Shown: positions 8,569-16,282 of the stretch, in pieces
Layout: every line of letters starts with the position of its first letter
Position numbering within the stretch: the stretch's first letter is position 1
Assembly: GCA_029267445.1 (NCBI GenBank)
Contig: JAJUIU010000026.1
Location: 1 to 43,579 of the forward strand
DNA: 43,579 bases
DNA from: Rhodospirillaceae bacterium
Lineage (GTDB): Bacteria > Pseudomonadota > Alphaproteobacteria > Azospirillales > Azospirillaceae
Direction of reading: 5' to 3'
The notes under the pieces: model-generated
Told to the model about the DNA's origin: nothing
What the model saw: only the letters and a program-made list of their open reading frames with translations
The model's database searches: none
Position numbers and translations under genes: made by a program

Positions 8569-10221
8569 ATGGCCCAGCGCTTCAGCCCGTCCCGCCGCAG
8601 CCTGCTGACCGGCATCGCCGCCACGGCGGCCGGCACCGCCGCCCTTGGCGCCGGTCTCGCGCCCCGCACCGTGTTCGCCGCCGTCACGGCGGGTGCCGGC
8701 GGCAAGGTCCTGCACCGGGGCAACGGGTCGGAGCCGCAGACGCTGGACCCGCACAAGTCCAGCGGCGTGCCGGAGAGCTGGATCCAGTTCGACATCTTCG
8801 AAGGGCTGATCATGCCCGACGGCGCCAACGGCCGCGTGCCTGGGGCCGCCGAGCGGTGGGAGGCCAACGCCGACCAGTCCGTCTACACCTTCCACCTGCG
8901 CAGGAACGGCAAGTGGTCGGACGGCACGCCGGTCACGGCGCACGACTTCGTGTTCGCCTGGAAGCGCATCTGCGATCCCAAGACCGCGTCCAACTACGCC
9001 TTCAATCTCTGGGTCGTGAAGGGCGCCCAGGCCGCCAGCCTCGGCCAGGCGCCGGTGGACGAGATGGGCGTGCGCGCCGTGGACGATCACACCTTCGAGG
9101 TGACGCTGCGCGGCCCGACCCCGTACTTCACCAAGATGGTGCACCACCACGCCTTCTATCCGATCAGCAAGGCCAACTACGACAAGTTCGGGGACGACTT
9201 CATCCGCGCCGGCAACCTCGTCTGCAACGGCGCCTACATGCTGTCCGAGTCGATCCCGCAGGGCCATGTGAAGGTGGTGAAGAACCCGCACTTCCATGCG
9301 GCCGACAGTGTGAAGATCGACACGGTCTTCTTCTATCCGACCGAGAACATCGAGACGGAGCTCCGCCGCTTCCGCTCCGGCGAGCTGCACACCACATACG
9401 AGGTCCCGGTCACCCAGACCCGCTGGATCAAGGAGAACATGGCCGAGGAGTACCGGGAGGACCCGTATCTCGGCATCTACTTCTACTCGGCCAACATGAC
9501 GAAGGAGCCGTGGAAGAGCAGCAAGGACCTGCGCCTGGCCCTCAACCTCGCCATCGACCGGCAGGCCATCGTCGAGAAGATCACCGCCCAGGGCGAAACC
9601 CCGTCCTTCAGCTTCGTGCCGACGGGGACGGAGAACTACACGCCCCAGGCGCCTGAATACGCCACCTGGACCCAGGCGCAGCGCGACGAGAAGGCGCGCG
9701 AGCTGGTGAAGGCCGCCGGCTATGGTCCCGGCGGCAAGCCGCTGGCGTTGGAGATCCTCTACAACACCAACGAGAACCACCGGAAGATCGCAATCGCCAT
9801 CGCCTCCATGTGGCAGCAGAAGCTGGGCGTGAAGGTCACGCTCAATAACCAGGAATGGAAGGTCTTCCTCTCCACCCGCGACGAGAAGAGCTACAAGGAC
9901 GTCGTCCGCCAGGGCTGGATCGCCGACTACAACGACGCGGTCACCTTCCTCGACCTGCTGCGCTCCGACGTGGTCCAGCAGAACCCGTCCGGCTACGCCA
10001 ACCCGGCCTACGACGCCCTGATGGACGAGGCGAACAAGACCGCCGACGCGGAGAAGCGGCGCGAGCTGCTGCAGAAGGCGGAGGCGCTGGCGCTGGAGGA
10101 CGTGGCCGTGTTCCCGATCTACGTCTACGCCAACCAGAACATGGTCAGCAAAAAGGTCACCGGCTGGAACGAGGACATCCTGGGCAACCATCCCAGCCGC
10201 TTCATGGACATCACGGCCTGA
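8569..10221 (+). CDS. OppA-type peptide-binding protein, paralog 5, Tat signal
   Basis: A 550-residue SBP_bac_5 protein. Unlike its four siblings it starts with a twin-arginine type leader, SPSRRSLLTGIAAT (Arg9-Arg10), followed by a long Ala/Gly hydrophobic region and a likely cut near VFAA. The mature start LHRGNGSEPQTLDPHK matches the array consensus. The ATG at 8569 follows GAAGGAGTGA, a good ribosome-binding site. DNA identity patches link it to paralog 3 (9538-9585 and 9841-9864). Export through Tat would mean folding in the cytoplasm, possibly with a bound ligand or cofactor; this is inference. A terminator-like hairpin follows the gene. Confidence 0.92.
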   Translation: MAQRFSPSRRSLLTGIAATAAGTAALGAGLAPRTVFAAVTAGAGGKVLHRGNGSEPQTLDPHKSSGVPESWIQFDIFEGLIMPDGANGRVPGAAERWEANADQSVYTFHLRRNGKWSDGTPVTAHDFVFAWKRICDPKTASNYAFNLWVVKGAQAASLGQAPVDEMGVRAVDDHTFEVTLRGPTPYFTKMVHHHAFYPISKANYDKFGDDFIRAGNLVCNGAYMLSESIPQGHVKVVKNPHFHAADSVKIDTVFFYPTENIETELRRFRSGELHTTYEVPVTQTRWIKENMAEEYREDPYLGIYFYSANMTKEPWKSSKDLRLALNLAIDRQAIVEKITAQGETPSFSFVPTGTENYTPQAPEYATWTQAQRDEKARELVKAAGYGPGGKPLALEILYNTNENHRKIAIAIASMWQQKLGVKVTLNNQEWKVFLSTRDEKSYKDVVRQGWIADYNDAVTFLDLLRSDVVQQNPSGYANPAYDALMDEANKTADAEKRRELLQKAEALALEDVAVFPIYVYANQNMVSKKVTGWNEDILGNHPSRFMDITA

Positions 10222-10242
10222 CCGGCCTCACGCCGTGTGAAG

Positions 10243-10275
10243 GGGCCGCGCGCGGGCGACCGGGCGCGGCCCTTT
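10243..10275 (+). terminator. Probable terminator after the binding-protein array
   Basis: A 9-bp stem (GGGCCGCGC at 10243-10251 with GCGCGGCCC at 10264-10272) and a 12-nt loop, followed by TTTCC. It sits between the convergent ends of paralog 5 and the PAS gene, so it may serve the plus-strand array. The T-run is short. Confidence 0.5.
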
Positions 10276-10303
10276 CCATGTCGGTCGACCGGGCCGTCCA
10301 GCG

Positions 10304-10837
10304 TCAGTCCAGCAGCCGGCAGTGCAGGCTGCGCGCGCCGGTTCCCGCGTAGTGCCAGCCCCGGTCGGGATACTTCTGGTACCGCAGTGCCGCCAGGATG
10401 CGCAGGGCGTCGCCGCTGCGGAACGGCAGCAGCAGGCGCTGGTAGGCCATCTCCACTGTCCCGTCGCGCGTCAGGGCGACAACGCACCAGTGCGGTCGGC
10501 CGGTCGTGCGCGCCTTGGCGTAGCCGCGCAGCAGCGGTTCGGGATCGTCCGGGCCGGCCGCCTCGCGCAGGCTCTGCCCCGTAAGGTCCTCGCCCAGGAC
10601 GGAGGCGAGGGTGGTCCCGTAAAGGGCGACGCGCGCCGTCTCCTCGTCGGCGCCGTGGTAGCGCACGACCAGGAGCGTGCCCATCCAGGGCCGCAGGGCC
10701 TGGACATGGTCGGCCTCCCAGGCGGGTGGCGACCTGCCCAGCGCACGCCACCAGCCGAGCAGCTCCTCCAGCCGCCCATCCATGGGCGGCTCGGGGATCG
10801 GCGGGTGGGTGTCGGAACTGCCGAAGCGGATGGTCAT
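10304..10837 (-). CDS. PAS_5 (PF07310-like) domain protein
   Basis: A 177-residue cytoplasmic protein resembling the small PAS_5 proteins common in Rhodospirillales. The characteristic segment is VALYGTTLASVLGEDLTG near residues 70-87, matching the family pattern of a GT-x-hydrophobic run followed by G-x-[DE]-L-TG. It is preceded by LGWWRALGRSPPAW and followed by a C-terminal beta-rich part (MAYQRLLLPF). No output domain is visible, so it may be a sensory adaptor. It is transcribed convergently to the binding-protein array and alone on its strand. The start at 10837 is the only ATG that keeps the N-terminus short; there is no strong ribosome-binding site. Confidence 0.7.
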   Translation of the reverse strand: MTIRFGSSDTHPPIPEPPMDGRLEELLGWWRALGRSPPAWEADHVQALRPWMGTLLVVRYHGADEETARVALYGTTLASVLGEDLTGQSLREAAGPDDPEPLLRGYAKARTTGRPHWCVVALTRDGTVEMAYQRLLLPFRSGDALRILAALRYQKYPDRGWHYAGTGARSLHCRLLD

Positions 10838-11075
10838 GGCGACCTTTCGGACTCGCTTCCACAGTTCTGAAGTGTCAAAAGTTAAAAGATCGTTAATTCT
10901 GCTGAAGACGGTTTACCACAAGAAACATTCGCCCCTGAAAGGAAAGGGTTGCTCGTCGTTTAGTTCGCGAATCTTTGTGGTGGCGCGCCTTTGGAGTCCC
11001 ATGTCTCCGGCGAAGTCTTCAGGAACGGTTCCCTTTCTTTTTCAAGCCCTCGCCTGGGGTGGGGCCTTGAACGCG
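10838..11075. other. AT-rich intergenic region with imperfect inverted repeat
   Basis: Non-coding gap between the start of the PAS gene and the terminator of rplS. It holds an unusually AT-rich stretch (about 10870-10930) that probably carries the PAS promoter; a TTGACA hexamer reads on the minus strand at 10878-10873, but no convincing -10 element follows it. An imperfect inverted repeat pairs ACCACAA (10915-10921) with TTGTGGT (10975-10981), extended by ATTCG/CGAAT (10927-10931 with 10968-10972). Confidence 0.4.
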
Positions 11076-11108
11076 AAAACCCCGCCGGCCTTGGGGCGCG
11101 GCGGGGTT
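11076..11108 (-). terminator. Rho-independent terminator of the rplS operon
   Basis: A 10-bp perfect stem (AACCCCGCCG at 11078-11087, CGGCGGGGTT at 11099-11108) with an 11-nt loop. Read on the minus strand the stem is followed by TTTTCGCG. It lies about 40 nt beyond the rplS stop codon and is well placed to end the ffh-rplS transcript. Confidence 0.8.
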
Positions 11109-11145
11109 CGGCAATTGGCGCAAGCGCCGGAAAGGGAGGGGAGGC

Positions 11146-11538
11146 TTACTCCTCGCCGCCCTTCTCGTTCATGCCGCGGCCGGTGGTGCGCTCGGCGATG
11201 CGGGCGGACTTGCCGCGGCGGCCGCGCAGGTAATACAGCTTGGCGCGGCGGACGGAGCCCTTGCGCACCAGCTCGATGCTGTCCAGGCGCGGGCTGTACA
11301 GCGGGAACACGCGCTCGACACCCTCGCCGTAGGAGATCTTGCGGACGGTGAAGCTGCTGTTCAGGCCGGCGTTCTTGCGGGCGATGACGACGCCCTCATA
11401 GGCCTGGACGCGCTCGCGCGTGCCCTCGACGACCTTCACGTTCACCTTCACGGTGTCGCCGGGGGAGAATTCGGGGATCGTCTTGCCGGTGGTCAGCTTG
11501 GCGACCTGATCGGCCTCGAACTGCTGCAGAATGTTCAT
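11146..11538 (-). CDS. rplS: 50S ribosomal protein L19
   Basis: A 130-residue ribosomal protein L19, located at the interface of the ribosomal subunits. The family opening is [21 protein letters not shown]-like, then [30 protein letters not shown] and [17 protein letters not shown]. The length is slightly above the usual 115 or so because of a C-terminal basic/acidic tail. The ATG at 11538 lies 6 nt after the trmD stop. It is the last gene of the canonical rpsP-rimM-trmD-rplS cluster, and a terminator follows. Confidence 0.98.
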   Translation of the reverse strand: MNILQQFEADQVAKLTTGKTIPEFSPGDTVKVNVKVVEGTRERVQAYEGVVIARKNAGLNSSFTVRKISYGEGVERVFPLYSPRLDSIELVRKGSVRRAKLYYLRGRRGKSARIAERTTGRGMNEKGGEE

Positions 11539-11544
11539 CGCAAC

Positions 11545-12363
11545 TCATCCTTCGTCACGGTCGGCGCCCATCTCATTCGCGGCGGCGACCTCTGTTGGCA
11601 TTGCCGTTTCCTTGCGGGCTCGGCGTTTTTTCACCTTTGGGGCCGGGCGGCTTTCCAGGTAGCGCGTCCACAGGTCGGGCCGTCTGGCCTCCGTGATCCG
11701 CTCCGCCTGTTCGAGCCGCCAGGCCCTAACCCTCTCGTGATGACCGGACAAGAGGACCTCCGGTACCGCGCGCCCCTTCCATTCGGCGGGGCGCGTATAG
11801 TGCGGGTACTCAAGCAGTCCCCGCTCGAAACTCTCCTCGCCGGCCGTCTCGACGTTGCCCATGACCCCCGGCAGCAGCCGGACCACGGCATCGATCAGGC
11901 ACAGCGCCGCCGGCTCGCCGCCGGACAGCACGAAATCCCCGAGGCTCACCTCCTCCAGGGCGTGCTCCTCCAGGACCCGTTCGTCCACCCCCTCGTACCG
12001 GCCGCAGAGCAGCGTCACCAGGGGCTCCCGCGCCAGCTCGCGCACAAGATCCTGGTTCAGCACGCGTCCGCGCGGACTGAGGTAGATCGCCCGCCCCAGG
12101 CTGCCGCCGCCGGCTTTCGCCGCCGTCAGCGCCGTGTCCAGCACGTCGGGCCGCATGACCATGCCGGGCCCTCCGCCGAACGGGGTGTCGTCCACGGAGC
12201 GGTGCTTATCGCGCGCGAACGAACGGATGTCCAGCGTTTCCAGCGACCAGACGCCGTTTTCCAGCGCCTTGCCCGCCAGACTCTGTCCCAGCGGTCCCGG
12301 AAACATCTCCGGGAACAGGGTCAGGATCCGGACGGACCAGTGCGGACGCGGACCGTCGGTCAC
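11545..12363 (-). CDS. trmD: tRNA (guanine37-N1)-methyltransferase TrmD
   Basis: TrmD methylates G37 of tRNAs that read CNN codons, which prevents +1 frameshifting. The 272-residue protein has the SPOUT trefoil-knot signatures [13 protein letters not shown] (residues 118-130) and [13 protein letters not shown] (140-152), and the N-terminal ILTLFPEMF and [13 protein letters not shown]. The GTG at 12363 is chosen because its protein begins just before the conserved N-terminus and the codon overlaps the rimM stop (GTGA), a typical coupled start. A Lys/Arg-rich extension of about 30 residues at the C-terminus exceeds the usual family end. Confidence 0.96.
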   Translation of the reverse strand: MTDGPRPHWSVRILTLFPEMFPGPLGQSLAGKALENGVWSLETLDIRSFARDKHRSVDDTPFGGGPGMVMRPDVLDTALTAAKAGGGSLGRAIYLSPRGRVLNQDLVRELAREPLVTLLCGRYEGVDERVLEEHALEEVSLGDFVLSGGEPAALCLIDAVVRLLPGVMGNVETAGEESFERGLLEYPHYTRPAEWKGRAVPEVLLSGHHERVRAWRLEQAERITEARRPDLWTRYLESRPAPKVKKRRARKETAMPTEVAAANEMGADRDEG

Positions 12364-12950
12364 CGCCCGTCCCCGGGTTCCCCGTCGTCGATCTCCACCT
12401 CGATCTCGCCGGCCAGCTCCTCCTCGCTCGGCGGCGGGCCGGCGGGGGCGAACAGGTTCGGCGGCGGGTTCACGACGACGCGGCCGCCCTTCACGTCCAC
12501 CACCGGCACCTCCGCCTTCGTGAAGGGCAGGTGGACGGTCTTGGCCGAGACGTGGTCGATCTCCAGCACGTCGCCCGCCCCGAAGTCGAAGATCGCCTTC
12601 ACCGTGCCGAAGGCCGTCCCGTCCGTGGTCTCCACGGGCAGGCCGATCAGGTCGGCATGGTAGAACTCGTCCTCGTCCTCCGGCTCGGGCAGCCGGTCGC
12701 GCTCCACATGCAGCAGCGTGCCGCGAAGGGCGTCCGCCGCCTCCTTGGAGCGCACGCCCTCCACCTCGGCCAGGAAGTGGTCCTTGCCGGTGCCGGTCTT
12801 GCGCAGGGCGAAGCTCCTGGCGCCTGAGGCGTCCGTCAGGGGGCCGTAGGCGAACACGGCCTCGGGCTCCCCGGTGAAGCTCTTCAGCTTCACCCGGCCA
12901 TGGACGCCATGGGCGCCGACGATCTGGGCGACGACGATGCGGCTGGACAT
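12360..12950 (-). CDS. rimM: Ribosome maturation factor RimM
   Basis: A 196-residue 30S assembly factor that binds S19 and helps maturation of the 16S rRNA 3' domain. The N-terminal RimM barrel includes [20 protein letters not shown] and the PRC-barrel part includes [12 protein letters not shown] and ILEIDHV-like text with [12 protein letters not shown]. An acidic C-terminal tail ([16 protein letters not shown]) follows. The ATG at 12950 fits the conserved start; an upstream in-frame start at 13016 would run into the structured spacer. The stop overlaps the trmD GTG. The spacer to rpsP is 195 nt, unusually long for this operon. Confidence 0.96.
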   Translation of the reverse strand: MSSRIVVAQIVGAHGVHGRVKLKSFTGEPEAVFAYGPLTDASGARSFALRKTGTGKDHFLAEVEGVRSKEAADALRGTLLHVERDRLPEPEDEDEFYHADLIGLPVETTDGTAFGTVKAIFDFGAGDVLEIDHVSAKTVHLPFTKAEVPVVDVKGGRVVVNPPPNLFAPAGPPPSEEELAGEIEVEIDDGEPGDGR

Positions 12951-12981
12951 GCAACGGCCTTGTGAACGTGCGGGCCATGGG

Positions 12982-13110
12982 ACGCGGACGTCACGGACCA
13001 GGTCACGGACACGCACGGACGGGGACTATGCGCCTTCGGCGCGGACTGGCGGCGAAGCCGCAAGCCCTCCCGTCCGTGGATGTCCGAACCCCGGTCCGTG
13101 CGATCCGTGT
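12982..13110 (-). other. Large nested inverted-repeat structure between rpsP and rimM
   Basis: Two 42-nt arms (12982-13023 and 13069-13110) are complementary without gaps at 32 of 42 positions, with a perfect 10-bp core next to the apex (CACGGACGGG at 13014-13023 with CCCGTCCGTG at 13069-13078). The apex holds two more hairpins, GCGCC-TTC-GGCGC (13030-13042) and GCGGC-GAA-GCCGC (13049-13061). The arms are built from repeated CACGGAC units. The whole would fold as a long stem with two terminal loops in the S16-RimM transcript. It could be a structured RNA, processing site, attenuator or mobile palindrome. The structure is seen directly; the role is not known. Confidence 0.7.
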
Positions 13111-13145
13111 TCCGGATCACGCCCGCCGGCGAACCATGACGCGGA

Positions 13146-13499
13146 TCAGCCCTCGGCCGGGGCGGCGGCGGCCGCGGCGGCCTTGGCGCGCTCCTGGGCC
13201 TTCGCCTTCGGCGCGGACTTCTTCGGCGTCTCGCGGATCTTCGGCGCGGCCATCAGGTTGGCCTTGGCCAGGAACTTCACCACGCGGTCGGTCGGCTGCG
13301 CGCCCTTGCCCAGCCACTCCTTCACGCGGTCCTCCTTCAGGGTGACGCGCTCCGGATGGTCGGCCGGGAGCATCGGGTTGTAGGTCCCGATCTTCTCGAT
13401 GAAGTTGCCGTCGCGCGGGCTGCGGCTGTCGGCCACGACGATGGAGTAGTAGGGACGCTTCTTGGCGCCACCGCGCGCCAGGCGGATCTTCACGGACAT
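13146..13499 (-). CDS. rpsP: 30S ribosomal protein S16
   Basis: A 117-residue S16, a small-subunit assembly protein. It begins [20 protein letters not shown] and contains [20 protein letters not shown] and the conserved helix [17 protein letters not shown]. The C-terminal 35 residues are Ala/Lys/Pro-rich ([20 protein letters not shown]), an extension common in alphaproteobacteria. It is 33 nt downstream of the VOC gene and is followed by the 195-nt structured spacer before rimM. Confidence 0.98.
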   Translation of the reverse strand: MSVKIRLARGGAKKRPYYSIVVADSRSPRDGNFIEKIGTYNPMLPADHPERVTLKEDRVKEWLGKGAQPTDRVVKFLAKANLMAAPKIRETPKKSAPKAKAQERAKAAAAAAAPAEG

Positions 13500-13532
13500 G
13501 GAACTCGTACCTTTCTCTTCTCTAACGCGACG

Positions 13533-13934
13533 TCAGTCTGTCTTGGACGCGTCCGGAACATTGCAGTGCGCCTCGATCTTGTGCCCGTCCGGATCGAGCA
13601 CGAAGGCGGCGTAGTATGTCGGGGTGTACTGCGGGCGGAGGCCCGGCCCCCCGTCGTCGATGGCGCCGTTCTCCAGCGCCACGCGATGGAAGTCCCGCAC
13701 CTGCTGGGCCGTCGCGGCCGTGAAGCAGAGGTGCAGGCCGTTGGTCCGGCCGACCGGACCGCGCGAAGGGTCCAGCGGCGGGTTGATGATGAAATAGGGC
13801 TCGCCCCGGCGGCCGTAGGCGATGTGGTCGCCGTCCTGGAACAGGCGCCCGACGCCCAGCGCGCCCAGCACCCGGTCGTAGAAGGCGGCGGACCGGGCGA
13901 GGTCGGACACGCCGATGGAGACATGGTCGATCAT
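13533..13934 (-). CDS. VOC family protein (glyoxalase/bleomycin-resistance fold)
   Basis: A 133-residue single-domain vicinal-oxygen-chelate protein. It starts MIDHVSIGVSDLARSAAFYD, the classic first beta-alpha unit with the metal ligand His4, and ends with FVLDPDGHKIEAHCN, which carries the second half of the metal site (His and Glu). This subgroup is usually annotated as glyoxalase-like, with substrate unknown. The ATG at 13934 overlaps the GNAT stop (ATGA), so the two are coupled. It lies between ffh and rpsP, outside the standard content of this operon. Confidence 0.9.
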   Translation of the reverse strand: MIDHVSIGVSDLARSAAFYDRVLGALGVGRLFQDGDHIAYGRRGEPYFIINPPLDPSRGPVGRTNGLHLCFTAATAQQVRDFHRVALENGAIDDGGPGLRPQYTPTYYAAFVLDPDGHKIEAHCNVPDASKTD

Positions 13935-14518
13935 GCCGCCACCTCCGCCCGCGCGGACAGCGCCCGCCACTCGTCGGCCAGCATTCCGCAGATCAGCGTG
14001 TCGTAGTAGCGGTCGCCCAGCAGGAAATCCTTGCGGGTATGACCCTCGACCGTGAAGCCGAGCCGTTCCAGCACGGCGGCCGACGCCCGGTTGTCCGGGT
14101 CGAGGCGCGCCTCCACCCGGTGCAGGTTCCAGGCCCCGAAGGCATAGTCCAGCACGGCGCGCCCGGCCTCCGTGGCGAAGCCTTGGCCACGCGCGGCGGG
14201 TGCCAGCATATAGCCGAAGCTGCCGATCCGCTTGTCCACCCCGAACAGGTTGACGAAGCCCACAGCCGTGCCGCCGTCGCGTGTGACCGCCCAGTTCCGG
14301 CCCGTGCCGTCGTCGGCGATCCAGCGCTCGAACAGCTTGACCGTCGTCTCCACCGTCTCGTGCGGCAGGTGCGACCAGTAACGCATGCTGTCCGGATCGC
14401 TCATCACCGGATGCATGGCCGGAACGTCGTCCATCGACAGCGGGCGCAGCACCAGCCGCGCGGTGCGCAGCGTGGTGTGCGGCGGGGCATGCGGCGGGAT
14501 GTCGGTCGCCGGGGCCAT
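13931..14518 (-). CDS. GNAT acetyltransferase, RimJ/RimL type
   Basis: A 195-residue GCN5-related N-acetyltransferase of the RimJ/RimL (Acetyltransf_3) group. It begins with LRTARLVLRPLSMDDVPAM, shows the acetyl-CoA loop MLAPAARGQGFATEAGRAV, and then the family segment VEARLDPDNRASAAVLERLGF. The ATG at 14518 forms a TGATG junction with the ffh stop; a GTG one codon earlier is also possible. Close coupling to ffh and its proximity to ribosomal genes allow the idea of protein N-terminal acetylation, but this group also modifies small molecules. Confidence 0.9.
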   Translation of the reverse strand: MAPATDIPPHAPPHTTLRTARLVLRPLSMDDVPAMHPVMSDPDSMRYWSHLPHETVETTVKLFERWIADDGTGRNWAVTRDGGTAVGFVNLFGVDKRIGSFGYMLAPAARGQGFATEAGRAVLDYAFGAWNLHRVEARLDPDNRASAAVLERLGFTVEGHTRKDFLLGDRYYDTLICGMLADEWRALSARAEVAA

Positions 14519-15876
14519 CACCGCCGCCCCTTCGGCAGCAGGGCGGAGATGCCCTGGCGCATCAGGCCCTTCTGCCCGAGCTTCTTCATCTTCCGCATCA
14601 TGTCGGACATGTCCTGGTACTGCTTGATCAGCCGGTTCACGTCCGCGACCGTGGTGCCGCTGCCGAGTGCGATGCGCCGGCGCCGGCTGGCGTTCAGGAC
14701 CTCGGGCTTGCGCCGCTCCTTCTTGGTCATCGACAGGATGATGGCCTCCTGGCGGGCGATCATCTTCTCGTCGACATTGGCGTTTTTCAGCTGCTCCTTG
14801 ATCTTGCCGACACCGGGCAGCATGCCCATCAGGCCGCCCATGCCGCCCATCTTCTTGATTTGGCGCATCTGGGACAGCATGTCGTCCAGGTCGAAGCCGC
14901 CCTTCTCCATCTTGCGGGCGAGCTTCTCGGCCTCCTCCCGGTCGATGGTCTCGGCCGCCTTCTCAACCAGCGACACCACGTCGCCCATGCCCAGGATGCG
15001 GCCGGCGATGCGGTCGGGGTGGAAGGTCTCCAGCGCGTCCGTCTTCTCGCCCGTGCCCAGCAGCTTGATCGGCTTGCCGGTCACATGGCGCATGGACAGG
15101 GCGGCACCGCCGCGCGCGTCGCCGTCGATGCGGGTCATCACGATGCCGGTGATGCCGACCCGCTCGTTGAAGTTGGTGGCGACCGTGACCGCGTCCTGGC
15201 CGGTCATCGCGTCCACCACCAGCAGGCTTTCCACCGGTTTCGTGGCGTCGCGGATCTCCACGACCTCGTTCATCAGCTCGTCGTCGATGGCGAGGCGGCC
15301 CGCCGTGTCCAGCAGGACGACGTCGTAACCCTCCAGCCGGCCCGTCTCCATGGCGCGGCGGGCGATCTGCACGGGCGTCTGGCCGGGCACGATCGGCAGG
15401 GTGGCGACACCCACCTGCTCGCCCAGCACCTTCAGCTGCTCCTGGGCCGCCGGACGCCGCACGTCCAGCGACGCCATCAGCACCTTCTTCTTCTCCCGCG
15501 TCTTCAGGCGCAGGGCGATCTTGGCCGAGGTGGTGGTCTTGCCCGAGCCCTGCAGGCCCAGCATCAGGATCGGCACCGGCGGTGCCGCGTTCAGGTCCAC
15601 GCCCTCGCTGGCGCCGCCCAGCAGCTCCACCAGATGGTCGTGGACGATCTTGACGACCATCTGACCCGGATTGATGCCGCGCAGCACCTCCTGGCCGATC
15701 GCCTTCTCCTTCACCCCGGCGACGAAGGCCTTGACGGCGGGCAGGGCGACGTCGGCCTCCAGCAGCGCCACGCGCACCTCGCGGAGGGCCGCGTTCACGT
15801 CCTCCTCGCTCAGCGCGCCGCGCTTGCGCAGGCGATCGAAAATCTCGCCCAGCCGGCCTGTCAGTCCCTCGAACAT
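14518..15876 (-). CDS. ffh: Signal recognition particle GTPase Ffh
   Basis: A 452-residue SRP54 homologue that binds signal sequences and 4.5S RNA and docks with FtsY. The N domain covers about 1-85; the G domain has GLQGSGKTTT (107-116), DVRRPAA and LLDTAGRL; TRIDGDARGG follows; and the Met-rich M domain (MGGMGGLMGMLPG, then LNASRRRRIALGSG and MMRKMKKLGQKG) runs to the end. The ATG at 15876 gives the family start MFEGLTGRLG. It leads a minus-strand run with GNAT, VOC and rpsP. Its receptor gene ftsY lies about 10 kb away in this window. Confidence 0.98.
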   Translation of the reverse strand: MFEGLTGRLGEIFDRLRKRGALSEEDVNAALREVRVALLEADVALPAVKAFVAGVKEKAIGQEVLRGINPGQMVVKIVHDHLVELLGGASEGVDLNAAPPVPILMLGLQGSGKTTTSAKIALRLKTREKKKVLMASLDVRRPAAQEQLKVLGEQVGVATLPIVPGQTPVQIARRAMETGRLEGYDVVLLDTAGRLAIDDELMNEVVEIRDATKPVESLLVVDAMTGQDAVTVATNFNERVGITGIVMTRIDGDARGGAALSMRHVTGKPIKLLGTGEKTDALETFHPDRIAGRILGMGDVVSLVEKAAETIDREEAEKLARKMEKGGFDLDDMLSQMRQIKKMGGMGGLMGMLPGVGKIKEQLKNANVDEKMIARQEAIILSMTKKERRKPEVLNASRRRRIALGSGTTVADVNRLIKQYQDMSDMMRKMKKLGQKGLMRQGISALLPKGRR

Positions 15877-16282
15877 GCCTCGTCCCACATGGCGGCCCGA
15901 ATCGAGCCGCGAAGCCGCATCGCTCCCGAAGCCGCCACCCCAAACGCGAAAGCGCCAGTGCGCGAAACTCGCGGACTGGCGGCGCGCCGTGGCGCGGGAG
16001 GCTTCACCCCTGTCAGGGTTGCGTGGATTTACAGGGACGCCGCCGCGCTGTCAATCGCCGGGGAAATCGCGGGGACGGGCTGTGCGAAGCGGGGCGCCGC
16101 CTTACCTCTTCCGAAGAGGTGGTCTTGCTCCGGAAGTGGTGGCGATGTAACTAGGTTTAACAAGTTCATTTTTCGGATTAACTTACTCGAAGGTTTCTTG
16201 GATTTATCGTGTCGGCGCACGGGGCCCGCGCCGGCGGCGCGGGGGCGACCGATGGGCCGTCTGTTTCGAGGGGGCGAATTCT
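15877..16282. promoter_or_regulatory. Divergent intergenic region of ffh and pentapeptide gene A
   Basis: A 406-bp non-coding interval. On the ffh side a 29-nt hairpin (CGCCAGT at 15953-15959, ACTGGCG at 15975-15981, inner CGCG/CGCG) could be part of the ffh leader. A second hairpin has ACCTCTT at 16104-16110 and AAGAGGT at 16114-16120 with a 3-nt loop. From about 16145 to 16210 the sequence turns sharply AT-rich, with TTTAAC and ATTAAC elements, a likely promoter region for the pentapeptide gene. No exact -35/-10 pair could be assigned. Confidence 0.45.
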
